IMG/VR virus record: IMGVR_UViG_3300015371_000165
Span: 1 to 24,826 of that record
Length of the DNA stretch: 24,826 bases
DNA from: a virus
Strand: one strand, 5' to 3'
Positions 11,421 to 20,970 of this stretch are shown here, piece after piece. A model generated the notes under the pieces. That model was not told the origin of the DNA. It worked only from the letters and a program-made list of their open reading frames with translations, and searched no databases. Each line of letters begins with the position of its first letter. The stretch's first letter is position 1. Both the position numbers and the translations under genes were made by a program.

Positions 11421-13538
11421 TTAATAGGTAGGCTGGTATGCGCCCGGCCGATACGTCGACCAGTCGAAGTTCCACGGCATGACGCCGCCACTGAAGCCGG
11501 TCGCGGCTCCGTAGTTCTGGCCGGGCAGCACGTTCGCCGGCGTAGGCATCGGCGCCGGCCCCACCTGCGGTGCTGGCTGCGGCTGGGGTCCCGGCCCAAC
11601 CTGCGGTGCTGTTTGGAGTTGTGCGGGGTTGAAGTTGAAGTTGGTGCGGTTCAACTGAGAGTTGATGTCGACGCCACCGGCCAGCGCAGTCGGAGTCGAC
11701 TGGCCGGCGATCTGCGCCGCGGTGGGGCTGATGTGCGCGAGCGCCTTTGCCGTGGCCTGTTCGTAGATGTTCTGGTAGTCGGGCATCGGCGTGACGAAGG
11801 CGTTGTTGAACTGCTGCGCATTCATCTGCTGCGGGAACGACTTCGTCGCCACGGCGTTGTTCATGTTTGCCATGAAGTCGCCGAAGCCGGGTCCGACGCG
11901 GTGTTCGCCAGCCACGGCCCGCACCACGTCGGCGCCGGCCGTCTGAGCCGTCCCAAGGTTCTGGCGCTGCTGCTCGTCGATCTTCATCTGACGCGCCAGC
12001 TTTTCGTCCTGCTGCTGCTGCAGCAGTTGCTGTTTCTGGGTGTCGATGTTGGCCGCCCACCACTGGTCGTACTCGGCCTGTGCCTGCTCGGGCGTATACG
12101 CCGGGCCGATCTTGCCCTGCAGCTCCTGCAGCTTCGCGCTGGCCATGTTGCTGAGCTGCGTGACCTGCCCGGCGACGTCCTTGGGCTGGTAGTTCGGGTT
12201 GGGCTCGCGGCTGTACTGGTTGGTGTCCGCGTTGTAGCGGACCATGAACGGCTCGGTGGTACCGGGCTGTTGGGCGATCGTGTTCGGCGGCGTGCCTGGG
12301 AAGGTGCGCGACTTGGTGTCCGACGGGACGGTGTAGCTGCCGTTGCCGTCGGCGACGACCTCGACCAGGCGCGTCTGGCCGTTGACCGTCATCGGCACTT
12401 CGTAGCGCGTGCCGGCCGGCTTGATCGCGCCCGCGGCGCGGCTCAGCGCCGGGTCGTAGGGCCGCGGCTGCTCGTTGGGGTCGTAACTCCAGTTACCGTT
12501 GTGGTAGGTCTGCTTGCCCAGGTAGCCGCCGCTGACCGGCACCCACTGCTCGTCGCCTTCCTTGGCCTGTGCCAGGCCGGTGACCGGTACGAAGTCGGGC
12601 TGGCCGGGCTGGCCGGCACTCGGGTTCTGCTTGTAGGTCGTGCCGCCGACGGTCTTCGTCTCGATCGGCTTGGTTTCCGCGCCGTAGCCGGCAATCGTCT
12701 CGATCGCGCCGTTGTCCTTGCGCTGGCCGACGTAGACGACCTGGCCGTCCTTGGTCACCTGGCGCACCGAGCCGGTGACGTACGGGCTGGTGTTGACCGT
12801 CAGGTTTTCCATGCCCGGCACGGGCTTGGGCGGACCGCCCTCCGGCGGCGTGCCCATCCAGATCAACTTGCCGTCGGGCGTCTCGATCTGCTTGATGTCG
12901 TTCCAGCCCTTGGCCTTGTTGCCCAGGTCGGTGGGGTTGCCGGGCATCTTCTCGAAGACGCCGGTGGCGCTGTTGGTGCCCCACAGCTCTTCGCGGCCGT
13001 CGGCGAACGGCAGGCGCTGAACGCCGGTGTAGCCGGGCTGGTCTTTGTCGAGCTTGCCCTGGTCGTCGCGGCCGGTGATGCTGTAGCTGTACTGGCCGCT
13101 GGCGTCCGGCTGGGAGCGCGACAGGTGCAGCTTGACGAGCTGGCCAGTCGACGGATTGACGACGCCGATGACGTAGTCGGCGCTCGGGCGGACGACGAAC
13201 TCCTCGACGTCGGGGTTGGTGACCGGGTCGTAGGCAGGATTCTTGACCGTGGTCCCGACGTTAGTCGGCTGATGGCTGGTACCGGCAATCTGCCAGCCGC
13301 TCATCTGCGAGGCGCGCAGCGCGTCGTTGATCCTGTACCAGTCGTACTGGTCAGCGCCCGGAGGGCCGGCGGGGTCGACCGGTGCCGGTCCGTACGGGGT
13401 GGTATTCGGCGGGACGCCGCCGGGCTGGTACGGCGCTACGGGAACGGCACCGCCAGTGATGCCCTTGGGATACTGCGCGCCGCCACCTCCGGGCGGAGGA
13501 GGAGGCGCCCCCTGGCCTGGAGTTTTAAGGACAACCAT
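11421..13538 (-). CDS. Large virion protein with degenerate beta repeats, internal virion candidate
   Basis: This is a 705-residue protein with the strongest ribosome site in the window. It begins with a Pro/Gly run (TPGQGAPPPPPGGGG). Residues about 110 to 420 contain loosely repeated units of a beta hairpin, such as DGKLIWMGTPPEGG and DGQVVYVGQRKDNGAIETIAG, followed by a Gln-rich helix at about 490 to 530 (DTQKQQLLQQQQDEKLARQM). The C-terminal tail repeats APQVGPxPxP. No enzyme motif is seen. It lies between the giant hydrolase protein and the scaffold, and therefore probably belongs to the set of internal virion or ejection proteins. This role is inferred from order and size, not from a recognised family. 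Confidence 0.75.
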   Translation of the reverse strand: MVVLKTPGQGAPPPPPGGGGAQYPKGITGGAVPVAPYQPGGVPPNTTPYGPAPVDPAGPPGADQYDWYRINDALRASQMSGWQIAGTSHQPTNVGTTVKNPAYDPVTNPDVEEFVVRPSADYVIGVVNPSTGQLVKLHLSRSQPDASGQYSYSITGRDDQGKLDKDQPGYTGVQRLPFADGREELWGTNSATGVFEKMPGNPTDLGNKAKGWNDIKQIETPDGKLIWMGTPPEGGPPKPVPGMENLTVNTSPYVTGSVRQVTKDGQVVYVGQRKDNGAIETIAGYGAETKPIETKTVGGTTYKQNPSAGQPGQPDFVPVTGLAQAKEGDEQWVPVSGGYLGKQTYHNGNWSYDPNEQPRPYDPALSRAAGAIKPAGTRYEVPMTVNGQTRLVEVVADGNGSYTVPSDTKSRTFPGTPPNTIAQQPGTTEPFMVRYNADTNQYSREPNPNYQPKDVAGQVTQLSNMASAKLQELQGKIGPAYTPEQAQAEYDQWWAANIDTQKQQLLQQQQDEKLARQMKIDEQQRQNLGTAQTAGADVVRAVAGEHRVGPGFGDFMANMNNAVATKSFPQQMNAQQFNNAFVTPMPDYQNIYEQATAKALAHISPTAAQIAGQSTPTALAGGVDINSQLNRTNFNFNPAQLQTAPQVGPGPQPQPAPQVGPAPMPTPANVLPGQNYGAATGFSGGVMPWNFDWSTYRPGAYQPTY

Positions 13539-13543
13539 CTAGT

Positions 13544-13553
13544 TCACCTCCTT
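13544..13553 (-). promoter_or_regulatory. Very strong Shine-Dalgarno AAGGAGGTGA for the 705-residue gene
   Basis: The sequence AAGGAGGTGA is almost fully complementary to the 3' end of bacterial 16S rRNA, with 8 bases between AGGAGG and the ATG. It begins on the last base of the upstream TGA. It suggests that the 705-residue protein is made in larger amounts than its coupled neighbours. Confidence 0.85.
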
Positions 13554-16500
13554 CAGAGTGCCGAAGACTGCTGCCGGACACGCTGCGCCGGGTTGCTGCC
13601 GCTGGCGCGAAGCTGACGCACCACCTCCGCGCCCGCCTTCTGCCGCGCGGCGTCCATCGATTTCGTGATCAACGCGGTACGCGCGGCTTCGCTCTTGGAA
13701 AACGACGGCATGTCCATCGCGCGGCGCAGGTACTGGTCGAAGTACTGGTTGGTGAGTCGCTGGTACTCGGTCTGCTCGTCGCGCCGCAGCGGAATACGCT
13801 GGATGTCGCTTGGCACCGCGGACGGCTCGTAGTAGCTGCCCAGATCACGCAGCCGCTGGCGGATGTCGTTCTGCAGCAACTGGTCCGGGCGCGAGACGTC
13901 CTGCCAGGATTGGCCGCCGGTGCCGCGCACGAATCGACCCAGCCCACTGCCAACCACCGGCAGGTCCGACAGCAGCCCCGGTGCGCGCGGCGGCGTGCCG
14001 CTCGCGACGTCGCTGGCGCCCAGTGCGGACGAGCCGAGTCCGTTGAGCATGTCGCGCACGACGAAGTCCACCTGGCTGGGGTGGATGCGCGCCGTCTCGC
14101 CGCCGGGCACGTACGAGGTCACCGCGTCTTCGAGATGCGGCGCCAGGAGCTTGCCGAGTGCCGAAGCATTCTCGTCGCTGAAGCGGTTGGCGATCGTGGT
14201 GCCGCGGAACGGGTCGCGGTTGCTGCTCAGCGCGCCGACGGTGCCGATCGGCGCCGGCAGCAGGCCGTACGTGGCATCCAGCGGGTTGCGCACGTTCAGC
14301 GGCGACAGCGCCGACAGGCCGGCGCCGGCGAGCTCGCCCGCACCACGGGGGGCGCCCTCGCCGCTGATGCGGTCGTAGCCCTCGCGCGCGGCAATGGCGA
14401 ACGGAGCGAACTCGCGCAGGTTCATGTCGATGTGTTGCGGCATACGGTTGCCGTTCTTGTCGACCGGCGCCTCGCCCGGCAGCATGACCACCACGCCCTG
14501 GTCCTTCAGGTACTGTGGCACGTTGTCGTAGTCCTTCGAGCGCTGCGGGTCGGAGCGGTTCCACATCTCGGCGGCAACCGTCGGCAGCCCGACGAGCGAG
14601 ACGCCGGCGAGCGCCATGGCCGCCGGGTCGCGCTTCCACAGCCGCGCGAACTGGGCGCCGCCCTGCATGCCCGCGTTGAAAAACGGGATCCAGTGGTTGA
14701 GAGCTTTGGCGAACTGGCCGCCGCGGTCGAAGTCGATGGTCACGTCACGAGCGCGCGCCATCGCCTCGAGCTGCGTCTCGCCGCGCTGGCGTGCGACGCG
14801 GTAGGCGGCGATGCGCGGCGCTTGCTCGAAGCGGTTGCCGAGCGCCTTGACCCAGCCGAAGGCGGCCGCGTCGCTGAGCAGCTTCTTTGCGTCGTCCGCA
14901 TTGCGGATCTGGAAGGCGTTCTTGCGCGTCAGCTCAGACAGGCGCTTTTCCGCCTCCTGGACGCCGCCACCGAAGAAGTTCCCGCCGCGCATCCCGCCGC
15001 CGGCCAGCTCGAGCTCGCGCGCACCCTGGCCGGTCATACGGCCGCTGCCGAGTCCCTGGAGCACGTCGCCGTAGGCGCGCAGGAACTCGCGCATGGCGCT
15101 CGGTCCCAGGCCCAGCTTGTTACTCATGAGCGCGCGCGTGGCGACGCCGGCGATCGCCGCGCCGGCGATCTTCTGGCCGCGGTTCGGGTCATCGTTCGAG
15201 GTCGCCGCCGCGGTGGCCAGCGCCGGCCCCAGGTTGAGGGCCATCGACGGCAGGTTCCTGCCGAAGCCGCCGGCCGCGGTGGTGCCGATCGAGTAGCCCG
15301 CCGCGTCGATGAGCGAGTTGCCGGCGAGCCACAGCGGATTGCGTGAAACGGCTGTTTCACGCATCAGGTTGGTGAGCTTGCTAGCCGCACGCGACACGGC
15401 ATCCGGTGCGACACCAGCCTGCTCGATGGCCTGCTTGAGGTACGGATTGTCGGTGACGTACTCCTGCTTCTTGCCCTCGACGAAGGCGCTGATCTTCGAC
15501 TCGCCGCGACCCGGTCTGGGTGTGTAGTCCGGGTGCAGCAGCGCACCGCTCTCGCCGCCGGCGTCGATGTACTCCTTGAGTGTGTCGGCGATGCGGCGCA
15601 GCGGGCCGCCCTCGCCGCGGGTGGCGTTGATGGTCTGGTTGACCACGCGGTTACGGTTGCCCAGCGCGTAGGTGCGGTCAGCTTCCTTGAGCAGCGCGGC
15701 AACCGGGTTCATCGCCTCGCCCTGGCTACCCTCGAGCGTGTACGGGTGCAGGCCGGTGTCGTTGACGCTCAGGCGTGAACCGCGCGCCATGGCCGGACCG
15801 CCATCCTCGCCGATGTAGTCGAGCTGGCGCGTGGGCGTCCAGTCCGGGTACAGGCTGCGCAGGTTGTCGGCCGTGTCCTGCGACACCAGCCCGCTGTCGA
15901 CCTGCTCCTGCAGGAGCTGCTCGCGGAAGTTGCGCACCGCTTGCCGCGCGTCCTGCATGGCTCGCCACGTCTCGGGCTGGTCGGCGTATTTCGTTTCCAG
16001 GTTGCGGATGTTCTCGAGCACCTGGTCGTAACTCTGGCCCTGGAATTTTCGGCCGGTGAGCTGCGCCCAGCCCTGCGCCTGTGCCGCGGCGGGCAGGTCC
16101 TGCTGTGCTTGCTGCACATCCTCGAGTGCTTTCTGCACCCGCTTCTCGGCGCGGCCCACCTCGTCCTGCAGCCCCTGGCGGCCGCGCGCCTGTGCAGTCT
16201 GCAGCCGCTCGAGGTTGCGCTGCTCGTAGCGCAGGCGCACATTGGCCGCGGCGTACTGAGGTGTGGGGTTGTAGCGCGGCTGCTGCGCAAACGCCGTCTC
16301 GGAGGCGCCCTGTGCGCGCTGTTCGATGGCGGCGCTGCGCGCACCGGAGCGCTCGCCGAGCGCTGCTCGCAGGCGTGCGGCTCGGTCTTCGGCACGCCCC
16401 ACCTGGCGGCCGAGCGTCTCCACGTACGGGTTCTCGGGATCGCGGCCGAAGAGGCGATCGTAGCGCTCGTTCAGCTTGCGGGCGTTTTCCTCGGCGATGA

Positions 16501-19411
16501 TCAGGTCGCGCGACTCCGCGTTGGTCACCAGGCGCGCGTTCGGGCTGGCGGTCACGCGCTCGGCGGCAGCCTCGGAGTTGACCTGGCGCGCTACCTCGGC
16601 GGCGGCTTCGAGCTGGGCGCGCGCGTTCTCCACGCGCCGCTGCGCCGCGTCGATGCCGATCCGATCGCGTGTGCGCGGATTGGCGGCGACGGCCTCGGCT
16701 TCGTTGACCGCATCCTGGGCCGCGTTCCAGTCCTGCAGCGCGCCCTCCAGGCGCTGCTGCATGCTCTGCGGTACGCCGCCCTCCAGGTACTGCTGCTCGA
16801 CCTGCTTGGCCAGCCCCTCGCCGATGGACTTGTTGGTGTAATGCTGCTGCAGGTCGTAGTAGTCGTTCAGCGCCTCGCCTGGGATAGCCCGCAGCGCCGG
16901 GCCGAGCGCGATCTCGGTCGCCGCCGAAGCCTGGTGCGTCGGGTCGAAGCGAATCTGGAGCGCGACGTTTTCCTCGTCGGTGAGCGGCCGTCCGAGTCGT
17001 TGCCGGAGCGCCTCGCCGATGTGGTTGACGTCGACGTTGCGGTCGTAGAACTGGCGCACGAAGGCGTCCCAGCCGCCCTGCACCCCGTTGCGCTCGAGCG
17101 AGGCGTTGATGCTGCTTTCGCCGCGCGTGGCGAGCTCGCGCACGATGCTGGGGGTGCCGACATTTGAGGGCAGCACGCCGGCCACCGGGCCGCCAGCGGG
17201 TGCGGCGGCACGCGCCGTGTCGAAGGCCTCGCCGAGCGCGCGCGTGACGCCTTCGGTGCCGCGCACGCGGTGGATCAGCTCGCCGATCGCCTCGAGCGGA
17301 TCGAGGAACGGCGGGATCTCCAGCCGCGGGTCAGCACCCAGACGCGGATCGTAGACGCCCAGCCCACCGGGTCCGGGCAGCGGCGACTGGCGGTTCAAGG
17401 CTTTCTGACCAGCGGCCTCGACGGCGGCCAGCACCGCGTCGCCGGGAGACTTGCCGCTGAAGTCCGGCGGCAAGATCTCGGGCGCGCCGATGTCCTGCAG
17501 CGTGTGCCCGCCGGGCAGCTCGTTGAAGCGCTCGAGCTCCTGGCGCGTGCGGCTGTACAGGTCATCGCGCCGCTTGCGGTCCTCCTCGCCTCCACCGGGT
17601 GGTGGCGGAGGCCCTCCGCCCAGCACGCTGGAGAGTGCGCGCTGGATCGCGCCGCCGATGGCGCTGCCGAGCTGATCCAGCGGCGAGCCCTCGTCCGCGG
17701 TGGCGGTGTCCCAGCGATCAAGCTCGCGCTGCAAGGTCGAGCGCGTGTCCTGCGCACCGGTCGCCGGCGGCTGGGAGGTGTGTGCATATTGCACTGCCTG
17801 CTCGAGCTGCTGGACCTGCGGGTCGTTGGGGTTCTGCGGCTGCGGCCGTGTCTGCTGCGGCGTGGTGAACCAGTTGGTGGGGTTCAGCGCCTGCATCGCC
17901 GCCTGCTTCTGCTGGTTCAGGTAGTCGGCCGGTGGATGCGCCGTGCTCGGCGCCGGCGCCTGCGGGTTGTCGGCAAACAGCGCGCCCTGGATGGCGCCCA
18001 TGCGCGCCTCCATCTGGGCCGGCGTCATCCACTCGGCGCCGCCCTTCAGGTCGAGGCCGGACTGCCCGACGTGGAACGCACCGGTCTGCGGGTTGTAGCC
18101 GTCGGCGTAGAAGTAGTGGCCGGGCGTACTGATGGTGATCGGGTTGCCGGTGCTGGCTTCGGTGGCCATCGCGCCGATGTTCGCGCCCACCAGTCTGGTG
18201 GGGATGCCCAGCTTCTCGAGCAGCTTCTGTTCGCTGCCGATGCCGGCCATGCCCGCGGCCGGCGTCCAGCCGACGCTCGCGGCGAGGTCGGTTGCCTCGC
18301 GCAACGTGGGATTACGGCCGTAGGCCTGGGCGAAGCGGACCGCGGCGGCCGGTCCGCAGGCTGCATACGCCTCGTCACTCGACAGTTGCCGGTCACCGAA
18401 CTGGCTCGTCGACAGAGCCGTGCCTGCAGTCGGGGGCGCTCCAGGAGGCAGAGGTGCCCTCGACTGCAGATCAGGCTGTACCGCGGACTTGCCCGCGTTG
18501 CCCAGGATGCTGCTGACGTACGACTGCGTTTCCTTATAAGGAGGCACACCGCCGTACTGCTCCACCGCGCCGGGCCCGGCGTTGTAGGCGGCCAGGACCT
18601 TGGCCCAGTCGCCGCCGTACTGCTTCAGGTGGCGCGCGTCCATCTGCGCCGCTGCCTCGAGCGCGGCGTACGGGTCGGTGGGATCCAGGTTCAGGCCAGC
18701 AGCGGTGCCGGGCATGAACTGGGCGATGCCGATCGCGCCGGCCGGGCTCTTGGCCGTCGGGCTGAAGCCCGACTCCTGCTGAATCTGCGCGACAAAGATG
18801 TCTGGGTCGACGCCCGCGCGCGAGGCTGCCTGGCGCGCGTAGGCGCGCAGGTCGCCGCCGACTGGCACGTTCGTCGTCGACGGCGACGGCGTCGAGATCG
18901 GCGACGTCTGATCGGCAAACGGCGACGGCTGCGGCGCGACGGGCGCGCCCCAGGTACTGGGCGGTCCGGCCGTGCCGCTGAGCTGGCCGCCGGGCACGGT
19001 CGGCACCAGCGGCACCGTGGGTGTGAGCTGGCCCTGCACGCCGGGCGGCTGCGGCGGGGTGACCTGCGGCGGCGGGGTGGGCGCCGGCGTGGGCGGCAAC
19101 AGCAGCGGCGCCGGCGGCAGCGCCTCTGGTACAGGTGGCGGCGACGGAGGCGGCACGACCGCGGGCGCCGGTGCCTGCTGCGGCAGTTGCGGCAGCGCTG
19201 GCAGCTGCGGCAGCGGGATCTGCGGCAGCTGCGGCAAGGGGATCGCCGAGCCGAAGGCCTGCTCGGGAATCTCGTAGCCGAGCGCGTCGATCCTGGCCTG
19301 GTTGCGCAGGCCGAAGCTCATCGCGCCGATGCGCTGTTCGTTGGCCTGCTGGAACTGGGACGCCCGGTAGCGGTTGTACTCGTCTTCCGGGACGTCGGGC
19401 AGCATGCTCAT
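13553..19411 (-). CDS. Giant virion protein with lytic transglycosylase and C39-like peptidase domains
   Basis: This 1952-residue protein starts at ATG 19411, overlapping the previous stop as ATGA. Residues 55 to 185 are a Pro-rich linker with LPQ repeats. Residues about 187 to 305 are an SLT lytic transglycosylase with Glu213 in QQESGFSPTA, then GAIGIAQFMPGTA and AAYNAGPGAVEQYGG. Residues about 345 to 480 are a C39-like peptidase with Cys352 in AACGPAAA and His432 in GHYFYADGYN. A coiled coil spans about 864 to 1127. Near 1552 to 1577, ARDVTIDFDRGG and LNHWIPFFNAGMQG resemble the LPD38 domain of large polyvalent proteins. The two hydrolases would cut glycan and peptide of the wall during DNA entry. 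It probably belongs to an ejection complex like that of T7 gp16. Confidence 0.85.
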   Translation of the reverse strand: MSMLPDVPEDEYNRYRASQFQQANEQRIGAMSFGLRNQARIDALGYEIPEQAFGSAIPLPQLPQIPLPQLPALPQLPQQAPAPAVVPPPSPPPVPEALPPAPLLLPPTPAPTPPPQVTPPQPPGVQGQLTPTVPLVPTVPGGQLSGTAGPPSTWGAPVAPQPSPFADQTSPISTPSPSTTNVPVGGDLRAYARQAASRAGVDPDIFVAQIQQESGFSPTAKSPAGAIGIAQFMPGTAAGLNLDPTDPYAALEAAAQMDARHLKQYGGDWAKVLAAYNAGPGAVEQYGGVPPYKETQSYVSSILGNAGKSAVQPDLQSRAPLPPGAPPTAGTALSTSQFGDRQLSSDEAYAACGPAAAVRFAQAYGRNPTLREATDLAASVGWTPAAGMAGIGSEQKLLEKLGIPTRLVGANIGAMATEASTGNPITISTPGHYFYADGYNPQTGAFHVGQSGLDLKGGAEWMTPAQMEARMGAIQGALFADNPQAPAPSTAHPPADYLNQQKQAAMQALNPTNWFTTPQQTRPQPQNPNDPQVQQLEQAVQYAHTSQPPATGAQDTRSTLQRELDRWDTATADEGSPLDQLGSAIGGAIQRALSSVLGGGPPPPPGGGEEDRKRRDDLYSRTRQELERFNELPGGHTLQDIGAPEILPPDFSGKSPGDAVLAAVEAAGQKALNRQSPLPGPGGLGVYDPRLGADPRLEIPPFLDPLEAIGELIHRVRGTEGVTRALGEAFDTARAAAPAGGPVAGVLPSNVGTPSIVRELATRGESSINASLERNGVQGGWDAFVRQFYDRNVDVNHIGEALRQRLGRPLTDEENVALQIRFDPTHQASAATEIALGPALRAIPGEALNDYYDLQQHYTNKSIGEGLAKQVEQQYLEGGVPQSMQQRLEGALQDWNAAQDAVNEAEAVAANPRTRDRIGIDAAQRRVENARAQLEAAAEVARQVNSEAAAERVTASPNARLVTNAESRDLIIAEENARKLNERYDRLFGRDPENPYVETLGRQVGRAEDRAARLRAALGERSGARSAAIEQRAQGASETAFAQQPRYNPTPQYAAANVRLRYEQRNLERLQTAQARGRQGLQDEVGRAEKRVQKALEDVQQAQQDLPAAAQAQGWAQLTGRKFQGQSYDQVLENIRNLETKYADQPETWRAMQDARQAVRNFREQLLQEQVDSGLVSQDTADNLRSLYPDWTPTRQLDYIGEDGGPAMARGSRLSVNDTGLHPYTLEGSQGEAMNPVAALLKEADRTYALGNRNRVVNQTINATRGEGGPLRRIADTLKEYIDAGGESGALLHPDYTPRPGRGESKISAFVEGKKQEYVTDNPYLKQAIEQAGVAPDAVSRAASKLTNLMRETAVSRNPLWLAGNSLIDAAGYSIGTTAAGGFGRNLPSMALNLGPALATAAATSNDDPNRGQKIAGAAIAGVATRALMSNKLGLGPSAMREFLRAYGDVLQGLGSGRMTGQGARELELAGGGMRGGNFFGGGVQEAEKRLSELTRKNAFQIRNADDAKKLLSDAAAFGWVKALGNRFEQAPRIAAYRVARQRGETQLEAMARARDVTIDFDRGGQFAKALNHWIPFFNAGMQGGAQFARLWKRDPAAMALAGVSLVGLPTVAAEMWNRSDPQRSKDYDNVPQYLKDQGVVVMLPGEAPVDKNGNRMPQHIDMNLREFAPFAIAAREGYDRISGEGAPRGAGELAGAGLSALSPLNVRNPLDATYGLLPAPIGTVGALSSNRDPFRGTTIANRFSDENASALGKLLAPHLEDAVTSYVPGGETARIHPSQVDFVVRDMLNGLGSSALGASDVASGTPPRAPGLLSDLPVVGSGLGRFVRGTGGQSWQDVSRPDQLLQNDIRQRLRDLGSYYEPSAVPSDIQRIPLRRDEQTEYQRLTNQYFDQYLRRAMDMPSFSKSEAARTALITKSMDAARQKAGAEVVRQLRASGSNPAQRVRQQSSAL

Positions 19412-20970
19412 TGCAAGCGGAACGACCCCGCCGACCCGCCGCCGGTGGCGTACTTGGGCAGCGCCTGCTTGAACAGGTTCACAGCGTCGTCCTGGTTGTA
19501 GCCCTGCGACTCCCAGACGCCGAGCAGCATCTGTTGCTGGCTGGGCTGCAGCGCATTCCACGTCTGCGGCGCCATCTGGTTGGGCGCCACGAGCGCGCCC
19601 TGAGCGCTCTGGAGCTCCTGTTGCTGGGGCTGGCCGGTGGCCTGGTTGACGAAGCCGCCGAGCGTGACCGCGTTGGGGTTGACGCCCGTGGTCGCGCCGC
19701 TGCCCGGTACGTACTGGCCCGCGGCAGCCCGGACGAGGTCGGTCATGCCCCCCGGCGTGGCGCCCAGCACCTTCTGGTACTGCGCCCAGTCGGCGGGCCC
19801 GCGCAGGTTCGACAGCAAAGTCAGGTACCTGTTGGCGGTGTCCTGCTGGAACTGCTGGTAGGGCAAGGTCAGGTCGCCGACCTGGGGCGCGTTCACGCCG
19901 GCCTGTCCGGCCTGACCCGGCGCGCCGGGGGCGTAGTACTTGCCGTACAGCCCGGCGAGCGCCTGCGCCTGGGCGAAGTACTGCTGCTGCGCCGACAGCG
20001 TCTCCTGGGGCGTACCCGGTCCGCCGGGGCCACCGGCCTGGCCGGGGTTCCACGTGCCGCCCGCAGCTTCGACAGCCTGACGCGCGGCGTTGTTGGAATC
20101 GGCCACCCACTTGTTCATGGCCGCGTTCCAGTCGCCGCCGTTCGAGTAGAAGTACGCCTGCTGGGTGCCCTGATCCAGGTCCTGGAATTTCTGCCCGCCG
20201 TAGTTGGTGCCCGGCGGCAGGACCTGCGCCGGCGCCTGGTACATGCCTGTCTGGCCAGCCTGGGCGACGGCCTGGTTGATCGCGGCGCTGTTCAGGTTGC
20301 TGTACTGCGATAGCCCGGCGAGTGTCTGCTGCGGGAAGTTCTGGGGCGGCGCGAGCTCGAGCATCTGCGCCTTGGACGCCGGCAGCACGTTCATCGTGGT
20401 CAGGTCGCCGTTCCAGCCCATCGCCTTGGCCTGAGGGATGTTGACCCGCTGCAGCTGGCCGCTCGGCAAGACGTAGCTGATCTGGACGTCGCCGTACCTG
20501 GCCGTGTCATACGTGCCGGGGTCCAGCCGCACAAACGTACCAGGGGTGTATTCCGACTGCCTGGGGGCTGCATACCAGCCCGTCAGCCCGGCCGCGTTCT
20601 GGGCCATGCCCTGGGCGCCGGACAGCTCGCCCATCGTCTGCCCGGCGTTCACGCCGGTGAAGCCGGGGATGTAGCCGATGGCGCCGGTGGCCTGTCCAGA
20701 CGCTAGCGTGGGCGTACCCATCGGCGGCGCGTTGGCTGCCAGACTACCCAGGCTCGTCCAGTCGCCACCCGGCGCCCAGCCGAACGCACCGGCCATGTTC
20801 ATGGCCTGCGTCATGGCGGCGTTGGCTTTCTGGAACGCGAGCGTGTCCGCATCGCCGGCGAGCTTGGCCTGGTTGTAGGCGATCTGCGCCTGAGAGGAGG
20901 CCCAGTTCGACGCGGCGTTGATGACAGACGGGTCGGTGGTGTTCACGCCCGGCATGGTCGGCATGCTCAT
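19408..20970 (-). CDS. Ala/Gln/Gly-rich virion protein, internal virion candidate
   Basis: This is a 520-residue protein with ATG at 20970, overlapping the previous stop as TGATG, and GGAG seven bases upstream. It starts with helices rich in Ala and Gln (NWASSQAQIAYNQAKLAGDA). The middle has a small beta part (RYGDVQISYVLPSGQLQRVN), and the second half is again Gln/Ala-rich with Pro/Gly linkers (PGQAGGPGGPGTPQETL) and ends with a helical region including LQPSQQQMLLGVWESQGYNQ. The composition and position before the giant hydrolase gene resemble podovirus internal core proteins. No family is recognised. Longer frames upstream are shadows of neighbouring genes. Confidence 0.75.
   Translation of the reverse strand: MSMPTMPGVNTTDPSVINAASNWASSQAQIAYNQAKLAGDADTLAFQKANAAMTQAMNMAGAFGWAPGGDWTSLGSLAANAPPMGTPTLASGQATGAIGYIPGFTGVNAGQTMGELSGAQGMAQNAAGLTGWYAAPRQSEYTPGTFVRLDPGTYDTARYGDVQISYVLPSGQLQRVNIPQAKAMGWNGDLTTMNVLPASKAQMLELAPPQNFPQQTLAGLSQYSNLNSAAINQAVAQAGQTGMYQAPAQVLPPGTNYGGQKFQDLDQGTQQAYFYSNGGDWNAAMNKWVADSNNAARQAVEAAGGTWNPGQAGGPGGPGTPQETLSAQQQYFAQAQALAGLYGKYYAPGAPGQAGQAGVNAPQVGDLTLPYQQFQQDTANRYLTLLSNLRGPADWAQYQKVLGATPGGMTDLVRAAAGQYVPGSGATTGVNPNAVTLGGFVNQATGQPQQQELQSAQGALVAPNQMAPQTWNALQPSQQQMLLGVWESQGYNQDDAVNLFKQALPKYATGGGSAGSFRLQ

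Noticed and set aside
11220-13616. A 798-residue open frame on the plus strand opposite the 705-residue gene
   Set aside because: It is an antisense shadow produced by GC-rich codon use. Its translation is Arg/Val/Leu-rich without domains, whereas the minus-strand frame has a strong ribosome site and structured sequence.
17270-19501. A 743-residue open frame on the plus strand opposite the giant hydrolase gene
   Set aside because: The opposite strand encodes clear transglycosylase and peptidase motifs in this region; this frame is composition-biased and has no recognisable features.
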